Positions 1-8,821 are shown, counted from the first letter of the stretch. The stretch: DNA of 64,000 nt from Coriobacterium glomerans PW2 (GCF_000195315.1 NC_015389.1:868001-932000), one strand, 5' to 3'. The notes: a model not told the origin generated them from the letters alone. Numbers and translations: made by a program.

Positions 1-179
1 GCGGCGTCGCGGCGGCGATGATCTGCTCGCGCGACGATCTGGTAGACTACATCACCCATCCCACGAGGAGCCGGTTGCGCGAGGGCTGGAGATTCGAGTT
101 GGTGGGATCGCTCCTCGATGATCTTCTCGCGGGCAATATGGGTCTTACCGTGAAGGATCGAGGGGTGGAGATCTTGTAG
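1..179 (+). CDS. RNase D-like protein, C-terminal end (partial)
   Basis: This is the 3' end of a gene that begins before the window; the open frame runs from base 3 to a TAG stop at 177-179. The last residues contain GWRFELVG followed by a short leucine-rich helix, which is the pattern that closes the HRDC-type C-terminal domain of ribonuclease D (typically a GWR-x-E-x-x-G motif near the end). RNase D is a 3'-5' exoribonuclease that trims tRNA 3' ends. Only about 58 residues are visible and the catalytic DEDD exonuclease domain is outside the window, so another HRDC-domain protein remains possible. Confidence 0.55.
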   Translation, partial: GVAAAMICSRDDLVDYITHPTRSRLREGWRFELVGSLLDDLLAGNMGLTVKDRGVEIL

Positions 180-245
180 CCAGCGCGCATGCGTCGAGAC
201 GGGTAAAATGCTACCGAATGCAACCGAGTGCTGAGGAGCCACCTG

Positions 246-944
246 ATGCCCATGTATTTCGCATACGGATTCGGTCTCGATCCGGTTTATCTGGTCTTGG
301 TCGTCGTCTCCCTGGCCATGGGACTTCTCACGCAGTCCTATATCAACAAGACCTACCGAACGTGGTCGAAAGTCCGCTCGGATGGTGCCACCGGTGCCGA
401 TGTCGCTCGTCGCATGCTCGACTCGAGCGGCTGCACGCAGGTTGGTATCAAAAGCGTCGCCGGCCGACTCACCGACCATTACGACCCCAGGGACAACAAC
501 CTCTACCTGAGTGATGAGAATCTTCGCGGCGGCTCGGTCGCCAGCATCGCGGTGGCCTGCCATGAGGCGGGCCATGCGATTCAGCGCGAGAGGGGATACG
601 CGTTGATGCGCGTTCGCACGGCGCTCGTGCCTGTTGTCAACTTCACGCAGGGGGCGTGGATGTTCGTGTTCATCTTCGGGGTGATGCTCAGCGCCGTGAA
701 CCTGCAGATGCTCGCTATCGTCCTGTTCGCGTTCTCCGTCGTCTTCCAAGTCGTGACGCTTCCTGTCGAGATCGATGCGAGCCGCCGCGCGGTCGCCTAC
801 ATCGAGGGCTCCGGTATGAGCGAGCTCAACGTCTCCGGCGCGCGCAGCGTGCTCACCGCGGCGGCTCTCACCTATGTCGCAGCCGCGCTCAGCTCGATCA
901 TGCAATTGATCTATCTGCTCAGCCGCTCCTCTCGCAGGAATTGA
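246..944 (+). CDS. Membrane neutral zinc metallopeptidase (YugP family)
   Basis: The 232-residue protein has an HEAGH zinc-binding motif (H106, E107, H110) in a context (CHEAGHAIQ) typical of the YugP/Zn_peptidase_2 membrane peptidases, and a downstream EIDASRRA segment likely to supply the third ligand. A hydrophobic segment lies at about residues 14-30 and two or three more follow the active site, so it is an integral membrane protein. The start is the ATG at 246, seven bases after gaggag; an upstream in-frame ATG at 228 has no such site. The substrate is unknown in this family. It stands alone, 66 bases after the RNase D-like gene. Confidence 0.85.
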   Translation: MPMYFAYGFGLDPVYLVLVVVSLAMGLLTQSYINKTYRTWSKVRSDGATGADVARRMLDSSGCTQVGIKSVAGRLTDHYDPRDNNLYLSDENLRGGSVASIAVACHEAGHAIQRERGYALMRVRTALVPVVNFTQGAWMFVFIFGVMLSAVNLQMLAIVLFAFSVVFQVVTLPVEIDASRRAVAYIEGSGMSELNVSGARSVLTAAALTYVAAALSSIMQLIYLLSRSSRRN

Positions 945-1057
945 GTCGCGCGCCGGCGCTTCACAGGAGGCGCTCGTCGTCGTTCGCGTCGCGCCGGCAT
1001 CTCGGCTCGCGGCCACGGCACCCGTAGTCACGCAGGCGTCGCAAGGGAGGTCTGGCA

Positions 1058-2542
1058 ATGAGCGGTTGGGATCTGACAGGTGGGGTACGTGATGCGGGCG
1101 AGGGGGCGCTCACGGTGTCGCAGGCGGTTCAGCGAGCATCCGATGCGCTGGAGACCATTCCCTCGCTCACCGTTATCGGCGAGGTCACAGGGTTTCGCGG
1201 ACCGAATGCGCGAAGCGGACACTGTTACTTTCAGATCAAGGACGAGGCTGCCGCCGTCGACTGCATAATATGGCGCGGCGCCTACGCGAAGAGGCCGGTC
1301 GATCTCCGTGATGGCATGCAGGCGCAGTTCACCGGCGCGTTCAATCTGTACAAACCTCAGGGACGCATGAGCTTCGTGGCTCGCTCGTTCGCACTCGCCG
1401 GAGAGGGGCTTTTGCGTCAGCAGGTCGCTGCGCTCGCAGAGAAGCTCCGGCGCGAGGGACTCATGGAGGAGGCGCGAAAGCGGCCCATTGCGGCGTTCTG
1501 CTCACGAGTGGCGGTGGTGACCTCGCTTTCCGGGGCGGTGATCGATGACGTAAAACGCACGCTGCGTCGACGCAACCCGCTTGTGGAGCTCATCTGCGTC
1601 GGCGCCAAGGTGCAAGGGGAGGGCGCCGCCGACGAGCTCATCGAGGGCCTTCGACGCGCCGCGTCAACGAGACCGGCACCCGATTGCATTCTGCTGGTGA
1701 GAGGCGGCGGTTCGTTCGAGGACCTCATGACATTCAATGACGAGCGGCTCGCGCGCGCCGTAGCTGGAAGTCCCGTGCCGGTGGTGACCGGTATCGGACA
1801 TGAACCGGATACCTCGATCTGCGACATGGTGAGCGATCGGCGCGCCTCGACGCCCACGGCGGCGGCCGAATCCGTCGCACCGGACATGAGCGACCTCATC
1901 GAGGTCCTGAGCAGCCGTGAGCATCGCATCGCGCTCGCGATGGCGGCGCGCGTGCGCACGGCGGCCAAGGAGTGCGCGATGCTCGAGCAGCGGGACCGTC
2001 GCGCGATCAGCGGCTACTTGGATCGGGCTCAGATGACGCTTTCAGCTTGGGCCGCGCGTCCATGCCTGCTCGACCCCACGCAAATCGTCGATCGACGTCG
2101 CTCAGAGCTCGCCCAGACATCCGATCGGCTTGCGCAGGCGCTCGTGAGGGCTCAGGCGCGCTATGATGATGATCTCGCACGGCTTGTTCCGCGGTTCAAG
2201 GAGAGCGCATCGAGGCTCTCGGATCGCAGACATGAGCTGGTGCTGAGCGCCTCGCGGTTGAGCCATGTCGGACGCGATGCGCTCGCAGACGCCCGAAGCG
2301 GACTGGCATCGGATGCAGCCTCGCTCGATGCTCTGTCCCCCTTGGCCGTGTTGGCCCGCGGCTATTCGATCGCCTACGGAGACGCGGGCGTCGCTGGTAG
2401 CATCGAGCTGTTCTCAGCAGGAGATGAGATGCGCCTTCGCATGGTCGACGGCGAGCTCGCAGCGACGGTCACATCCGTATCGCCGGGAGAGGCATGTTCG
2501 GATGGGAGCTCGCCTGCGGCACCCCGTTCGGGGCGCGGGTGA
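1058..2542 (+). CDS. xseA: Exodeoxyribonuclease VII large subunit
   Basis: XseA is the catalytic subunit of exonuclease VII, which degrades single-stranded DNA from both ends into acid-soluble oligonucleotides. The 494-residue product begins with an OB-fold nucleic-acid-binding domain (about residues 15-115, containing GEVTGFRGPNARSGHCYF) and continues with the family core, including AVVTSLSGAVIDDVKRTLRRR, LVRGGGSFEDLMTFNDE and GIGHEPDTSICDMVSDRRASTPTAAAE blocks seen as separate stretches. A coiled-coil region follows. A GGGAGG site precedes the ATG. xseB follows 64 bases later, so the two subunits are probably made from one transcript. Confidence 0.96.
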   Translation: MSGWDLTGGVRDAGEGALTVSQAVQRASDALETIPSLTVIGEVTGFRGPNARSGHCYFQIKDEAAAVDCIIWRGAYAKRPVDLRDGMQAQFTGAFNLYKPQGRMSFVARSFALAGEGLLRQQVAALAEKLRREGLMEEARKRPIAAFCSRVAVVTSLSGAVIDDVKRTLRRRNPLVELICVGAKVQGEGAADELIEGLRRAASTRPAPDCILLVRGGGSFEDLMTFNDERLARAVAGSPVPVVTGIGHEPDTSICDMVSDRRASTPTAAAESVAPDMSDLIEVLSSREHRIALAMAARVRTAAKECAMLEQRDRRAISGYLDRAQMTLSAWAARPCLLDPTQIVDRRRSELAQTSDRLAQALVRAQARYDDDLARLVPRFKESASRLSDRRHELVLSASRLSHVGRDALADARSGLASDAASLDALSPLAVLARGYSIAYGDAGVAGSIELFSAGDEMRLRMVDGELAATVTSVSPGEACSDGSSPAAPRSGRG

Positions 2543-2606
2543 GCATCGGCGCAAATCCGCGCGGGATGACGATATTGTTCTTTCTAGTGTATGGGGAGTG
2601 ATGAGC

Positions 2607-2873
2607 ATGGCTGATCAGAAGCGCATCGAAGATCTGAGCTACAAGGAGGCCTCTCAGGAACTTGAGCGCATCATCCGAAGCCTCGAGTCGGGTGACATGG
2701 AACTGGAGGACTCGCTCGAGAGCTACTCACGCGGTGTCGAGCTCTTGAAAAGTCTGCGGGGCCGTCTTGCAGATGCCGAGCAGAAGGTCTCGGTTCTGCT
2801 CGCCGATGTTGACGGAGCGGACGAGCTCGTCTGCGCCGATCCGGGGAAGGACGATGACAGCCCCAACTTCTGA
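2607..2873 (+). CDS. xseB: Exodeoxyribonuclease VII small subunit
   Basis: The 88-residue XseB is the helical small subunit that binds the XseA coiled coil. The family signature is clear: LSYKEASQELERIIRSLE, GDMELEDSLESYSRGVELL and a final LADAEQKV helix, followed by an acidic tail. Two in-frame ATGs are possible, at 2601 and 2607; the site ggggag at 2593-2598 is only two bases from the first and eight from the second, so 2607 is preferred. It lies directly downstream of xseA and 32 bases upstream of the HIT gene. Confidence 0.92.
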   Translation: MADQKRIEDLSYKEASQELERIIRSLESGDMELEDSLESYSRGVELLKSLRGRLADAEQKVSVLLADVDGADELVCADPGKDDDSPNF

Positions 2874-2905
2874 GATTACAGGGATCTTATTGAGAGGAAA
2901 CCACC

Positions 2906-3241
2906 ATGCAGGACTGCATCTTCTGCCGGATCGCCGCGCACGAGATCACCGCGCGGGTCGTGTACGAGGACGATGAGGTCATCGCTTTTGACGATAACTC
3001 ACCTCAGGCGCCGGTGCACACGCTTGTCGTGCCCAAGCATCATTACGACAGCATCATCGATGACGTACCGGGCGAGACGCTCGCTGCAATGGCCCGCGCC
3101 GTGCGCGTGGTCGCCGAGCGCAAGGGGCTCAAGGATGGCTTTCGGGTGATCACCAACACCGGCGAGGCTGCCGGACAGACGGTCGGGCATCTTCATTTCC
3201 ACGTGCTCGGTGGAAAGGACCTTGCTGCGAAGCTCATCTAG
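2906..3241 (+). CDS. HIT family nucleotide hydrolase
   Basis: The 111-residue protein is a histidine-triad hydrolase of the Hint/YcfF branch, which cleaves nucleoside phosphoramidates and related aminoacyl-AMP species. The triad HLHFH is at residues 95-99 (H95, H97, catalytic H97/H99 pair), and C4-x2-C7 together with H45/H46 resembles the zinc site of this branch. FCRI at the N-terminus and VVPKHH in the middle are typical. A GAGAGGA site precedes the ATG. It is 32 bases behind xseB and is probably cotranscribed; the physiological substrate is not deducible. Confidence 0.92.
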   Translation: MQDCIFCRIAAHEITARVVYEDDEVIAFDDNSPQAPVHTLVVPKHHYDSIIDDVPGETLAAMARAVRVVAERKGLKDGFRVITNTGEAAGQTVGHLHFHVLGGKDLAAKLI

Positions 3242-3322
3242 AGGCCGCTCGCCGCGATTCGCGGTATCATAGACAGGTTATCGGGATCGTGCGGCAAGGC
3301 CGCCTTACGCAAAGGGAGATCA

Positions 3323-4498
3323 ATGAACGTACTAGTAGTCAACGCTGGCAGTTCCAGCCTGAAGTATCAGCTTCTCGACACGGAGTCCCGCGAGGTGTTC
3401 GCGAAGGGCAATTGCGAGTGCATCGGCCAGGACAAGGGCATCTTCGGTCATGCCGAGCTGGGGGGCGACAAGGTCAAGGAGGATGCGGTCTTTCCCGATC
3501 ACAAGACGGCGATCTCCCTGGTCCTGAAGACCCTGAACGAGCTCGACATCTCGATCGACGGCATCGGACACCGCATCGTGCAGGGCGGTTGGTACTTCGA
3601 TGACTCGGTCATCGTCGACGACGATGCGATGGCCAAGATCCTCGAGGTCGCCCCGCTTGCGCCGTTGCACAACTACTGCGAGGCCGAGGCGATCGATTAT
3701 TGTCGCAGCGCCTTTCCGGAGCTGCCCAACGTTGCGGTGTTCGACACATCGTTTCACATGACGATCCCCGAATGCGCCCACACCTACGCGCTGCCCAAAG
3801 ACATACGCGAGAAGTTCCATATCCGGAAGTACGGCGCGCATGGCACGTCGCACCGCTACGAGTGGATGCGGGCGCATGAGATCCTGGGAGACAAGGTCCA
3901 TCGCCTGCTCTCCTGTCATCTGGGCAACGGCTGCTCGCTCGCTGCGATCGTTGACGGCTACTGCATGGACACCACGATGGGCCTGACCCCGCTCGATGGC
4001 CTCATGATGGGGACGCGCTGCGGCTCGATCGATCCGGCTACCGTGTGCTATCTGCAGCGCGAGGGCGGCTACACCTACGATGAGGTCGACGACATCATGA
4101 ACAAGCGCTCCGGCTTCCTTGCGATGTCCGAGCTCACCAATGACGTGCGCGTCATCCGCGACCGGGCGACCGAGGGCGATCCGAAGTGCCTCATGGCCTT
4201 CGACATGTTCGGCTACCGTCTCGTGACCATGGCCGGGGCCATGATCGCGGGCATGGGCGGCCTCGACACGATCTCCTTCGCCGCCGGCATCGGCGAGAAC
4301 GATCCGACGACGCGCAAGGCCTTCTGCGATATGTTCGAGTGGTTCGGCGTGCACATCGATCTGGCGCGCAATGAGATCAGAAGCGACGAGCCCCGCATCA
4401 TCTCGACCGATGACTCGCCGATCCGCGTCATGGTGATCCCCACCGACGAGGAGTACATGATCGCGCTCGACGTGAAACGGCTCGTGGAGGCGCGTTAG
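3323..4498 (+). CDS. ackA: Acetate kinase
   Basis: The 391-residue product matches acetate kinase along its whole length: MNVLVVNAGSSSLKY at the N-terminus, the VFDTSFH and KYGAHGTSHRY blocks, CHLGNGCSLAAI and the C-terminal GGLDTISFAAGIGEN. It makes ATP and acetate from acetyl phosphate and ADP, the last step of acetate fermentation. The start has a clear AAAGGGAG site. Its partner pta lies immediately downstream but on the opposite strand, which differs from the common pta-ackA operon. A strong terminator follows at 4567-4615. Confidence 0.97.
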   Translation: MNVLVVNAGSSSLKYQLLDTESREVFAKGNCECIGQDKGIFGHAELGGDKVKEDAVFPDHKTAISLVLKTLNELDISIDGIGHRIVQGGWYFDDSVIVDDDAMAKILEVAPLAPLHNYCEAEAIDYCRSAFPELPNVAVFDTSFHMTIPECAHTYALPKDIREKFHIRKYGAHGTSHRYEWMRAHEILGDKVHRLLSCHLGNGCSLAAIVDGYCMDTTMGLTPLDGLMMGTRCGSIDPATVCYLQREGGYTYDEVDDIMNKRSGFLAMSELTNDVRVIRDRATEGDPKCLMAFDMFGYRLVTMAGAMIAGMGGLDTISFAAGIGENDPTTRKAFCDMFEWFGVHIDLARNEIRSDEPRIISTDDSPIRVMVIPTDEEYMIALDVKRLVEAR

Positions 4499-4566
4499 CG
4501 CGTCCGCGCGTCGCCGCGAACCGCCGCGCCCGAGTGGCGTTTCGTTTCGTGATCCGCGAGGTGCGC

Positions 4567-4615
4567 GATCGCCCCCGCCGATGCCGAGCCGTGCATCGGC
4601 GGGGGCGATCTTGTT
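4567..4615 (+). terminator. Intrinsic terminator downstream of ackA
   Basis: The stem gatcgcccccgccgatgc (4567-4584) is matched perfectly by its reverse complement at 4593-4610, an 18-bp stem with an 8-base loop, followed by ttgtt. It lies in the 151-bp space between the convergent ackA and pta genes. The T-rich tail is on the plus side, so it mainly ends the ackA transcript, although a stem this strong could also block transcription arriving from pta. Confidence 0.85.
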
Positions 4616-4649
4616 CGGACGCGCAGCTCGCATGCGAGCCCGCGGGCTC

Positions 4650-5630
4650 TTACGCCTCGGCCATCTGCGCCTGCACCGCGGTGATGGCGACGACGCCGAC
4701 GATGTCATCGACGGAGCACCCCCGTGACAGATCGTTGACCGGCTTGGCGATGCCCTGCAGCAGCGGGCCGTACGCCTCGGCTCCGGCGAGACGCTGGACG
4801 AGCTTGTAGCCGATGTTGCCCGCGTCCAGGTTCGGGAAGATCAGGACGTTCGCTGCGCCGGCGACCGCAGAACCAGGTGCCTTGAGTTCGGCGACTGAGC
4901 GCACCAGCGCGGTGTCCAGCTGCATCTCGCCGTCGCACAGCAGATCCGGGCTCTTTCTGCTGACGAGCTCGGAGGCCTCGCGCACCAGATCGACATGCTC
5001 GCCTTTCGCAGAGCCCTTCGACGAGTAACTCAACATGGCGACCTTCGGCTCGGTGCCCATGAACGCCTTCCAGGATGTGGCGCTCGAGATCGCGATGTCG
5101 GAAAGCTGCTCGGCATCCGGGTACTCGTTGAGGCCGATGTCGGCGAAGATGAACGTTCCGTTCTGGCCGAGATCGCACTCGGGAACGACCATCATCATGA
5201 AACTCGACACGATTCTGGTGCCCGGGGCGGTCTTGAGTATCTGCAACGCGGGCCGAAGCGTGTCAGCGGTCGAGTGGCACGCGCCCGAGACGAGACCGTC
5301 GGCGTCTCCCATCTTGACCATCATGGTGGCGAAATACGTCGCGTCGCGTATGGTTTCTCGAGCCTGCTCGATCGTCATCCCCTTTTTCGCGCGCAGCTCG
5401 CAGAGAGCCCGAGCGTAGGCCTCTCTGCGGTCCGCGTTCTCCGGATCGATCACAGAGACGCCTGCGACGTCGATCTCGGCGGGATCGCCCAAGATGATGA
5501 TCTTGGCGAGATGCTCCTTCACGATCGTTCGCGCCGCCTCCACGGTGCGCGGATCCTCGCCCTCGGGCATCACGATCGTTTTGAGGTCCGTTTGCGCCGC
5601 CTGTTTCATTCGAGTCAGAAATGAGTTCAT
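4650..5630 (-). CDS. pta: Phosphate acetyltransferase
   Basis: The 326-residue protein is a short, single-domain phosphotransacetylase that interconverts acetyl-CoA and acetyl phosphate. Recognisable blocks are VMPEGEDPRTVEAA near the N-terminus, FATMMVKMGDADGLVSGA, and the C-terminal NVLIFPNLDAGNIGYKLVQRL with GPLLQGIAKPVNDLSRG. The start at 5630 (MNSFLTRMKQ) has a gggaggag site just upstream; an open frame extends 25 residues further but lacks family similarity. It converges on ackA, so the two enzymes of the same pathway are transcribed from separate promoters. Confidence 0.96.
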   Translation of the reverse strand: MNSFLTRMKQAAQTDLKTIVMPEGEDPRTVEAARTIVKEHLAKIIILGDPAEIDVAGVSVIDPENADRREAYARALCELRAKKGMTIEQARETIRDATYFATMMVKMGDADGLVSGACHSTADTLRPALQILKTAPGTRIVSSFMMMVVPECDLGQNGTFIFADIGLNEYPDAEQLSDIAISSATSWKAFMGTEPKVAMLSYSSKGSAKGEHVDLVREASELVSRKSPDLLCDGEMQLDTALVRSVAELKAPGSAVAGAANVLIFPNLDAGNIGYKLVQRLAGAEAYGPLLQGIAKPVNDLSRGCSVDDIVGVVAITAVQAQMAEA

Positions 5631-5751
5631 AGCTCTCCTCCCTTCGGGCCCCCAAGCCGGTTCGGCGCACGTCTCGAAGCATCGACACCCTAAGGGGGTC
5701 TGCAATCAGGCTGCGCGCGTTCAGCTTGTTGAGCTTTCCTTGTGTGGCACG

Positions 5752-5780
5752 GCTCATTATAGGCTTGTGAGCGCTATAAT
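5752..5780. promoter_or_regulatory. Candidate divergent promoter region, pta / glf
   Basis: Two perfect TATAAT hexamers lie close together in opposite orientation: on the plus strand at 5775-5780, 62 bases before the glf start, and on the minus strand at 5756-5761, about 125 bases before pta. Neither has a convincing -35 hexamer at 16-18 bases, so both are -10-like elements only. The close pairing suggests competing divergent transcription. Confidence 0.35.
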
Positions 5781-5842
5781 CGCTCTATTAAATCGACACG
5801 TGTGCGCTGCTTGCCTTGCACTCGAGCGTCAAAGGAGCCTTG

Positions 5843-7045
5843 ATGCAGACAGTTTCCGGACTTCCCGAAGCCTTCAGCCCTGAATCCTATGACATGATCG
5901 TCGTCGGAGCCGGCTACGCCGGTGCCGTGTGCGCCCGGCGTCTCGCGGAAACCGCGGGTTTTCGGGTGGCGGTGCTCGAACGGCGCGATCACATCGCGGG
6001 CAACGCCTTCGACTTCGTGAACGATGAGGGGATTCTCGTCCACCGCTATGGTCCCCATATCTACCATACGTATAACGAGGATGTCCACGGCTTCCTGTCT
6101 CGCTTCACGAAGTGGACCGACTATCAGCATCGGGTGCTCGCGGATATCGACGGCACCCTCATGCCGGTGCCGTTCAACCATCAAAGTCTTCTGCTCGCGT
6201 TCGGTGAGACGCGCGGTGAAGAGCTGTATCGCAAGCTCATCTCCACCTTCGGTGCGGATAAGAAGGTTCCGATCATGGAACTGCGCAAGAAAAACGACCC
6301 CGATCTCATCGAAGTTGCTGATTACGTCTACAAGAACGTCTTCTTGTTCTACACCATGAAGCAATGGGGCCAGACCCCAGACGAGATCGACCCCTCGATC
6401 ACCGGGCGCGTTCCCATCTACATCGGTGATGACGATCGGTATTTTCCGCAGGCCCCCTTCCAGGGAATGCCCCGTCACGGTTACACGGCGCTCTTCGAGA
6501 ACCTGCTCGATCACGACCGCATCGATGTGTTTCTGAACGTCGACGCTCGCGAGATCTTTGAGATCACCGAGACGACCGTCAAGGTGCTCGGACGCGTCTA
6601 CGGTGGCGAGATCGTCTACACCGGTCCACTTGACGAGCTGTTCGGTCTCGATCTGGGTGCGCTGCCCTACCGTACGCTCGACATGCGTTTCGAGACGCTC
6701 GACATCGATCGGTTCCAGCCGGTGGCGACGGTGAACTACACCACGAGCGAGGACTTCACACGCATCACCGAGTTCAAGAACATGACCGGACAGATCGTTC
6801 CGGATAAAACGACCATCATGCGAGAGTACCCCGGCCCCTATGCCGCCGGGACCGGCCAGACCCCCTACTATGCGATTATCGATTCCAAGAATCGAGAGCT
6901 CTATGAGCAGTACGCTGAGCGCGTGCAGAACCTGACGAACTTCCATCCGGTTGGACGTCTGGCGGAGTACCGATACTATGATATGGATGCCGTCACACGC
7001 TCGGCCCTCGACCTATCAGATGAGATCATCGCCTATCATGCGTAA
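5843..7045 (+). CDS. glf: UDP-galactopyranose mutase
   Basis: Glf is a flavoenzyme that converts UDP-galactopyranose to UDP-galactofuranose, the donor for galactofuranose-containing wall or capsule polymers. The 400-residue product has the FAD-binding VVGAGYAGAVCARRLAE near residues 19-35, then ERRDHIAGNAFD, GPHIYHT and the active-site region KQWGQTPDEIDPSITGRVP, and ends with GRLAEYRYYDMD. The ATG at 5843 follows AAAGGAG by five bases; an ATG 27 bases upstream lacks a site. The next gene, a glycosyltransferase, overlaps its 3' end by eight bases. Confidence 0.96.
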   Translation: MQTVSGLPEAFSPESYDMIVVGAGYAGAVCARRLAETAGFRVAVLERRDHIAGNAFDFVNDEGILVHRYGPHIYHTYNEDVHGFLSRFTKWTDYQHRVLADIDGTLMPVPFNHQSLLLAFGETRGEELYRKLISTFGADKKVPIMELRKKNDPDLIEVADYVYKNVFLFYTMKQWGQTPDEIDPSITGRVPIYIGDDDRYFPQAPFQGMPRHGYTALFENLLDHDRIDVFLNVDAREIFEITETTVKVLGRVYGGEIVYTGPLDELFGLDLGALPYRTLDMRFETLDIDRFQPVATVNYTTSEDFTRITEFKNMTGQIVPDKTTIMREYPGPYAAGTGQTPYYAIIDSKNRELYEQYAERVQNLTNFHPVGRLAEYRYYDMDAVTRSALDLSDEIIAYHA

Positions 7046-8069
7046 GGTCGTCTCGTTCGGCATCCCATGCTACAACTCAGCCAATGATATGGATCATTGC
7101 ATACGCTCGATTCTCGAAGGGGCCGGACATGCGACAGACATCGAGATCATCATCGTAGATGATGGCTCGACCGATGAGACGGCATCCAAGGCGGATGCGT
7201 GGGCCGCTCGCGCCCCAGGGCTCATCCGCGCCCTGCATCAGCCGAACGGCGGGCACGGCATCGCTGTGCTGGCGGGTTTGCGCGAGGCGACCGGGATATA
7301 CTACAAGGTCGTTGATTCCGATGACTGGCTCGACGCCCGGGCTCTCGCCTCCATGCTCTCGGTTCTACGCGGCTTTCTTGATCGAGCCGAGCGCGTCGAT
7401 CTGTTCATCTCGAACTACGTCTACGAGAAGGTTCATGAGGACAAGCATGTCGCGATCAACTATCGCTCGGCGTTGCCCGTCGGTCGAGTTTTCGGTTGGG
7501 ACGCTATCGGACGCTTCCGTCCCGATCAGAATCTTCTCATGCACAGTCTGTGCTACCGCGTCGACGTTCTGCGCAAGGCGGCGCTGCCGCTGCCCGCGCA
7601 CACGTTTTACGTGGACAATATCTATGCCTATGTGCCGTTGCCGCATTGCGACACGATCTATTATGCCGATATCGACCTGTATCGGTATTTCATCGGACGC
7701 GAGGGGCAGAGTGTGAACGAGAGCGTCATGATTCGACGCCTCGATCAGCAGCTTCGCGTCACCCGTATCATGATGGAGGCGTATCGGCTCTACGAGGACG
7801 TAGCCGCCCCGCGCCTGCGTTCCTATATGATGGGCTACTTCACGATGATGATGGCCATCTGCTCGGTGTTCACAAAGCTCTCCGATGACGCGACTGCCCG
7901 CGTCGCGCTCGCTTGTCTGTGGAGCGATCTCAAGAGACGCGATGCGCGGATGTATCGTCGCGCGCGCTACGGGGTGCTCGGTGTGAGCACGAATCTTCCG
8001 ACGTCGCTCGGCGAGCGGATCACGATCGGTCTGTACCGCGCCGCGAGAAGAATCTTCAATTTCAACTGA
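7038..8069 (+). CDS. Family 2 glycosyltransferase
   Basis: The 343-residue protein has the GT-A fold hallmarks of family 2 transferases: GIPCYNSANDMDHCI at the N-terminus, VDDGSTDET near residue 38, and the metal-binding VDSDDW near residue 95. No membrane segments are evident, so it should act on the cytoplasmic face. Its ATG lies inside the last codons of glf (eight-base overlap), implying translational coupling, so a role in using or extending galactofuranose-containing glycans is a reasonable inference. The acceptor and the exact sugar are unknown. Confidence 0.85.
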   Translation: MRKVVSFGIPCYNSANDMDHCIRSILEGAGHATDIEIIIVDDGSTDETASKADAWAARAPGLIRALHQPNGGHGIAVLAGLREATGIYYKVVDSDDWLDARALASMLSVLRGFLDRAERVDLFISNYVYEKVHEDKHVAINYRSALPVGRVFGWDAIGRFRPDQNLLMHSLCYRVDVLRKAALPLPAHTFYVDNIYAYVPLPHCDTIYYADIDLYRYFIGREGQSVNESVMIRRLDQQLRVTRIMMEAYRLYEDVAAPRLRSYMMGYFTMMMAICSVFTKLSDDATARVALACLWSDLKRRDARMYRRARYGVLGVSTNLPTSLGERITIGLYRAARRIFNFN

Positions 8070-8099
8070 GCGCGCACGTCGACCTCGCCGCAGATCTCC

Positions 8100-8705
8100 T
8101 CAGGCATCGCAAAGACGCTTGAGGTGTCTCGCGACCGCGGCTATGGGAAGTCCCATGACGTTGTAGAAGTCCCCGGAGATACTCTTCACGAGCATGCGAC
8201 CGCCGATTCCCTGGATGCCGTAGGCCCCCGCCTTGTCGAAGGGTTCTCCCGACGCGATGTACTCATCGATCTCCGTTTGGTCGAGCGGATAGTACACCAC
8301 ATCTGTAACGACGGTAAACTCCTGTGAGACGAGCGCGGGCTCCGATCCTGTCGCGTTCGCGCCGAGGGCGATGCAGACGCCGGTGGCTACCTGATGCATG
8401 CGATCCGAGAGACGCGCGAGCATGCGGCGCGCATCAGCTTCGTCTTTGGGTTTCCCCAGCGCGACGCCGTCGGCTATGACGACGGTGTCCGCCGCGAGCA
8501 CGATCTCACGCCCGCTGGCGGCGCTGGTGGCGACGCTCATCGCCTTCGTGCGCGCCAACCGCTCGACGAGCGAGAGCGGCTCCTCACGGGGAAGCGGTGT
8601 CTCATCGATATCAGCGGGTATCACGTGAAACGTGTAGCCGGCGTCGCGCATGAGCTCAACGCGTCGCGGGGAGCGCGATGCAAGAATCAAACTGGAACAC
8701 CCCAT
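8100..8705 (-). CDS. maf: Maf family nucleoside triphosphate pyrophosphatase
   Basis: The 201-residue product starts LILASRSPRRVELMRDAG, the Maf signature, and contains VLAADTVVIADGVALGKPKDEADA and GEPFDKAGAYGIQGIGG, both typical of the family. Maf proteins hydrolyse dTTP/UTP and modified nucleotides to monophosphates and have been linked to septum control in Bacillus. The chosen ATG (8705) has only a weak purine stretch before it. An open frame extends about 94 residues upstream but is low-complexity arginine-rich translation through the hairpin region and is not family-like. It converges with the glycosyltransferase gene. Confidence 0.92.
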   Translation of the reverse strand: MGCSSLILASRSPRRVELMRDAGYTFHVIPADIDETPLPREEPLSLVERLARTKAMSVATSAASGREIVLAADTVVIADGVALGKPKDEADARRMLARLSDRMHQVATGVCIALGANATGSEPALVSQEFTVVTDVVYYPLDQTEIDEYIASGEPFDKAGAYGIQGIGGRMLVKSISGDFYNVMGLPIAAVARHLKRLCDA

Positions 8706-8777
8706 TTCGCCCACTCGTCTGAGAGGTCTTGAAACATTTGAAGCCAAGCGGGGCAGCACTCGGCTGTTCGTATTCTC

Positions 8778-8821
8778 GCGCTCGACATCGCTCGTCGCGC
8801 ACGACGCGCGATGTCGAGCGC
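8778..8821. other. Long perfect hairpin between rlmD and maf
   Basis: gcgctcgacatcgc (8778-8791) pairs perfectly with 8808-8821 (14 bp), and an inner cgtcg (8793-8797) pairs with cgacg (8802-8806). On the minus strand it lies 24 bases beyond the rlmD stop and 72 bases before the maf start. There is no T-run on either side, so it is either a non-canonical terminator or an RNA processing/stability element. Confidence 0.5.

Noticed and set aside
3332-4708. A 458-residue minus-strand frame opposite ackA
   Set aside because: Antisense to a full-length acetate kinase; composition is typical of reverse-frame translation of GC-rich coding DNA.
5774-6946. A 390-residue minus-strand frame opposite glf
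   Set aside because: Antisense to a conserved flavoenzyme; no family features.
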